Source: Gammaproteobacteria bacterium
Lineage (GTDB): Bacteria > Pseudomonadota > Gammaproteobacteria > Steroidobacterales > Steroidobacteraceae
DNA length: 8,164 nt
Direction: 5' to 3'
Assembly (NCBI GenBank): GCA_027451085.1
Contig: DAIDKA010000072.1
Coordinates: 1 to 8,164 of the forward strand
Both the position numbers and the translations under genes were made by a program. Position 1 is the first letter of the stretch; each line of letters begins with the position of its first letter. The notes under the pieces are model-generated. The model was not told the DNA's origin. It was given only the letters and a program-made list of their open reading frames with translations, and searched no databases. This document shows positions 5,653 to 8,164 of the stretch, in pieces.

Positions 5653-6291
5653 CTATTCTCGTTCGTCAAACTCCCGCGCCAGCTCCAGAATCGCAGCTGC
5701 AATGATCCGCGGGGGCTTTGCCTGCACGTCCCGCTGCAGGAACAGCGCGTAGATTTTGACTGCAAACACCGCCACCGACATGGGATTGAGCGGCGCGCAG
5801 CCTTCGGCAAACGCCTGGTGATGCTCGCGCATGAACGCTGCAGCAGCTCGCACTGCTTCATGCTGGCGCAGCGCATCCGCGTCGGCATGGCTGAACCGCC
5901 AGGCCCGCACGCGGCTGTTGATCACGCCCTTGCCGGCATCCCCGGCATCGATGCCCGCCGCGGCAAATACCCGGCAGTCGTAGTCCAGGCAGGTCTGGGG
6001 ACGGTGGGCGTAGATGGAACAGCCTGCGGGGATGGCCATGGGACAACGGCCGTCCGGTAACGCCGGCATGATGACCGTTCCGCCGCGGAACAGCAGGTGG
6101 TGGTCGGGTATCCGGGCCCTGGCCCCGAGGTCCTCCGGCCGTACCTTGACGGAGTAGCCGGAGATGCAGCAGCCGCGACAGTCGCCGCAGGGCACCTGAG
6201 TACCCGACTCGCCGCGCAGCGCCGCGCGCATGGCCGTGAGCCAGGCGCCGAATTCACCGGCATCGATGCCGGCTTCGGCCACCTCGCCCAC
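5653..6291 (-). CDS. YkgJ-family cysteine cluster protein
   Basis: Predicted metal-binding protein of 212 aa, function unknown. Eight cysteines fit the YkgJ (UPF0153) pattern: VPCGDCRGCC (Cys35, 38, 41, 42), then GRCPM (83), GCSIY (91), and RPQTCLDYDC (101, 106). These are thought to bind zinc or an iron-sulfur centre. No signal peptide or membrane segment is seen, so it is probably cytoplasmic. The start is uncertain: GTG at 6291 gives the longest frame but lacks a Shine-Dalgarno; GTG three codons later has GGTGG five bases ahead. ATG at codon 21 also precedes all cysteines. It begins about 20 bases after the methyltransferase-like gene and is probably in the same operon. Confidence 0.85.
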   Translation of the reverse strand: MGEVAEAGIDAGEFGAWLTAMRAALRGESGTQVPCGDCRGCCISGYSVKVRPEDLGARARIPDHHLLFRGGTVIMPALPDGRCPMAIPAGCSIYAHRPQTCLDYDCRVFAAAGIDAGDAGKGVINSRVRAWRFSHADADALRQHEAVRAAAAFMREHHQAFAEGCAPLNPMSVAVFAVKIYALFLQRDVQAKPPRIIAAAILELAREFDERE

Positions 6292-6311
6292 CGCCGTGTC
6301 GTGCCGGAACC

Positions 6312-7106
6312 TCAGTTCCTGGGCTTCTCGAACGTGAACACCGTCTGGTCGGTCAGCCCGCGCAGGCCGGGCGCGAACACGATCTGGGTGTGGTCATCGG
6401 ACGGACGGGCCAGCAGGTTGCTCTCCACGATCAGCCTGAAGCCGGCCGCCTTGACCTCCGACTCGATGGTGGCCGGATCGATCCGGTGCAGCTTGTTGGT
6501 ATCGCGGCGACCGGAACCTGGCGCGGCATTGTGGTCAACAATGAAGTAAACACCGCCCGGCTTCAGTGCCTTGAAGATCTTCTCGTTCAGCTTGGCGACA
6601 TCGATATGGTTGATCGACAGGTCGTGGTAGTACATGACCATGTAGATGACGTCCAGGTGCTGCGGCAGCTGGATGTCGTTGTAGTTCACCAGCTGGTACT
6701 GCGCATTGGGATGCGCTGCCACGAACTTGCGGCTGGCCTCACCGGCGCGCTTTTCCGTGTAGGGCAGGTCAAACATGTAGACCTTGCCCTTGGGACCTAC
6801 GATGTCGCAGAGCATCGGGGTCATGTACTGGCCGAACGAGGCGAACTCGACCACCTTGTCCCCGGGCTTGATATGCGAAAGCGCCAGCAGCTCGGCCGGC
6901 TTGCGGTTGACGTCGCGGGCGCGCTGCTCCGCCGGACGGGTCGGGTCGGCGATGGCGGCCTTGATGTAGTCGGGCACGCCTCTGGGCACCACGTAGGGGA
7001 CGGTTGCTGCTGTCGTGGCATCGTCGGCCAGGGTCGGTGTGGCCACCGCGCACAGCGTGGTGCAGGCCAGGACCGCAAACCAGGGCGTTGCATTGATCGC
7101 TTTCAT
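6312..7106 (-). CDS. Predicted exported class I SAM-methyltransferase-fold protein
   Basis: A 264 aa protein resembling the COG4798 group of predicted methyltransferases. Residues 1–27 are a clear signal peptide ending TPTLA before DDATT, so it should reach the periplasm. The fold is seen as the strand KVVEFASFGQY (84–94, motif I position), GPKGKVYMFD (104–113, motif II acidic end), LDVIYMVMYYHDL (151–163, motif IV position) and LKPGGVYFIVDH (181–192, post-motif). The C-terminal part has LHRIDPATIESEVKAAGF (206–223) and PSDDHT (235–240), conserved in this group as I recall. Motif I lacks the usual glycine-rich GxGxG, so SAM binding is uncertain. The ATG at 7106 has AAGGG six bases ahead. It is divergent from ddl and heads a pair with the YkgJ-like gene. 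Substrate unknown. Confidence 0.82.
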   Translation of the reverse strand: MKAINATPWFAVLACTTLCAVATPTLADDATTAATVPYVVPRGVPDYIKAAIADPTRPAEQRARDVNRKPAELLALSHIKPGDKVVEFASFGQYMTPMLCDIVGPKGKVYMFDLPYTEKRAGEASRKFVAAHPNAQYQLVNYNDIQLPQHLDVIYMVMYYHDLSINHIDVAKLNEKIFKALKPGGVYFIVDHNAAPGSGRRDTNKLHRIDPATIESEVKAAGFRLIVESNLLARPSDDHTQIVFAPGLRGLTDQTVFTFEKPRN

Positions 7107-7160
7107 CGTTTTCCCTTCCATTGGCAGGACCGCATCATGTCGGGCCTTACTGGCATCGCA

Positions 7161-7169
7161 TTCTATAGA
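7161..7169. promoter_or_regulatory. Possible -10 sequence in the gap between the methyltransferase gene and ddl
   Basis: TTCTATAGA is the only AT-rich patch in the 109-base divergent gap. TCTATAGA is palindromic, so it could act as a -10 in either direction. No convincing -35 was found for either gene, so this is a weak call. Confidence 0.25.
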
Positions 7170-7215
7170 GCCAGCGGCTACCCTGCCGACATCGGTGAAC
7201 TTCGAGGTTTGTGAC

Positions 7216-8164
7216 GTGCCCAGCAATTCCAAGATCCGGGTCGGCATTCTGTTCGGTGGCCAGTCGGCCGAGCATGAAATTTCCATCCTTTCTGCCCGCA
7301 ATGTCCTGGCCGCCCTGGACCCCGGACGCTTCGAGCCGGTGCTGATCGGCATCGACCAGGCCGGCCGCTGGCTGCGGCAGGACCCGGCAAAGCTCCTGGC
7401 CAGCACCCTCGACCCGCGCCTGGCGAAAATCCAGGATGCCCCGCCCACCCCCATGACGTCCCTGATTCCCGTACAGGGACAGGGCGGCGAAGCGTCCGGC
7501 GGCATCGATGTGGTGTTTCCGGTCCTGCACGGCACCCTGGGAGAGGACGGAGCCATGCAGGGCCTGCTGGAGGTTGCCGGTATCCCCTATGTCGGGGCCG
7601 GCGTGCTGGGCTCGGCCATCGGCATGGACAAGGACGTCATGAAGCGGCTGCTGCGGGACGCGGACATCCCGGTGGCAAAGTTCCTCACCCTGCGGCGTGA
7701 GCAGTTCGACGCGCAGCCAGCCGCGGCGGTGGCGGCTGCATCGAAGCTGGGTTTTCCGCTGTTCACCAAGCCGGCCAACGCGGGTTCCTCGGTGGGGGTG
7801 CGCAAGGTCAAGTCAGCCGCCGAGCTCGAGGACGCGGTGCGCTTCGCTTTCCAGTTCGACACCAAGGTCATCTGCGAAGAAGGCATAGTCGGCCGCGAGA
7901 TCGAACTGGCGGTGCTGGCCGGGCAGCCCCCGTTGGTATCGGTGGCCGGCGAGATCGTCGTCCAGCACAAGGATGGCTTCTACTCCTACGACGCCAAGTA
8001 CCTGGACGAAAGCGGAGCGCGGCTGGAGCTGCCGGCGAAGATGAGCGCAGACGAACTCCAGCGCGCCCAGCAGCTCGCGCTCAAGACGTTCGAGGTGCTG
8101 GAGTGCGACGGCCTGGCGCGCGTCGACCTGTTCCTCAGGGCCGACGGCACGCTGCTGGTGAACG
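7216..8164 (+). CDS. ddl: D-alanine–D-alanine ligase, 3' end beyond the window
   Basis: ATP-grasp enzyme that joins two D-alanines for peptidoglycan precursors in the cytoplasm. The visible 316 codons carry the N-terminal motif VGILFGGQSAEHEIS (9–23, with the catalytic-site Glu), FPVLHGTLGEDGAMQG (101–116), FTKPANAGSSVGV (183–195, ATP-binding), CEEGIVGREIELAVL (220–234) and FYSYDAKY (255–262). The Tyr in the last motif is typical of D-Ala–D-Ala enzymes as opposed to D-lactate ligases. The frame ends at LFLRADGTLLVN, just before the expected Mg-binding E-I-N motif. Roughly 40–50 residues are missing if it is a DdlA-length protein, as the long N-terminal insertion suggests. GTG at 7216 has GAGG eight bases ahead. 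It stands alone, outside a visible cell-division cluster, which also fits the DdlA type. Confidence 0.96.
   Translation, partial: MPSNSKIRVGILFGGQSAEHEISILSARNVLAALDPGRFEPVLIGIDQAGRWLRQDPAKLLASTLDPRLAKIQDAPPTPMTSLIPVQGQGGEASGGIDVVFPVLHGTLGEDGAMQGLLEVAGIPYVGAGVLGSAIGMDKDVMKRLLRDADIPVAKFLTLRREQFDAQPAAAVAAASKLGFPLFTKPANAGSSVGVRKVKSAAELEDAVRFAFQFDTKVICEEGIVGREIELAVLAGQPPLVSVAGEIVVQHKDGFYSYDAKYLDESGARLELPAKMSADELQRAQQLALKTFEVLECDGLARVDLFLRADGTLLVN

Noticed and set aside
7107..7556. Long upstream extension of the methyltransferase frame
   Set aside because: It overlaps the start of ddl on the other strand, and the signal peptide with a ribosome site begins at 7106.
1..8164. Mobile element, CRISPR array, tRNA, toxin-antitoxin or defence genes
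   Set aside because: No transposase, integrase, regularly spaced repeats, tRNA-like folds or known defence motifs were seen on either strand; base composition looks uniform by eye.

Overview
The window is ordinary GC-rich bacterial chromosome. The gene content points to a gammaproteobacterium: a glnA–(DUF4124)–glnL–glnG nitrogen-regulation cluster, a GlnA the same length as the E. coli enzyme, an NtrC/sigma-54 type glnA promoter, and a PlsC-like acyltransferase with a KHxSxWE motif. The order Xanthomonadales, Nevskiales, Steroidobacterales or a relative is plausible, but that placement is inferred from memory of families and was not computed.

Layout. Positions 1–3277 (minus strand) hold glnA (glutamine synthetase), a small exported DUF4124 protein, glnL (NtrB sensor kinase) and the first 13 codons of glnG (NtrC), which overlaps glnL by ATGA. 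A strong bulged hairpin lies between glnA and the downstream genes. Positions 3278–3628 are a divergent intergenic region. It carries a near-perfect sigma-54 promoter for glnA, a perfect match to the IHF consensus and a GCAC-N7-GTGC NtrC palindrome, in the order expected for enhancer-dependent activation. Positions 3629–4360 (plus) encode a PlsC-family lysophosphatidate acyltransferase. Positions 4488–5602 (plus) are a translationally coupled pair: an exported thioredoxin-fold protein and CcdA, a minimal thiol-reductant export module. Positions 5653–7106 (minus) are a tandem pair: a predicted exported SAM-methyltransferase-fold protein followed by a YkgJ-family cysteine-cluster protein. From 7216 a D-alanine–D-alanine ligase gene runs off the right edge.

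How the genes work together. NtrB phosphorylates NtrC under nitrogen limitation. NtrC-P would then activate glnA from the upstream site with sigma-54 and IHF, and read-through past the hairpin would make more NtrB and NtrC. The other genes are cell-envelope functions: phospholipid acylation, periplasmic thiol reduction and peptidoglycan precursor synthesis.

I found no mobile element, CRISPR array, tRNA, rRNA or defence system. The items most worth a second look are the exported methyltransferase with a degraded SAM-binding motif, the thioredoxin partner of CcdA that lacks the usual cis-proline, the full glnA regulatory architecture, and the large glnA-downstream hairpin.
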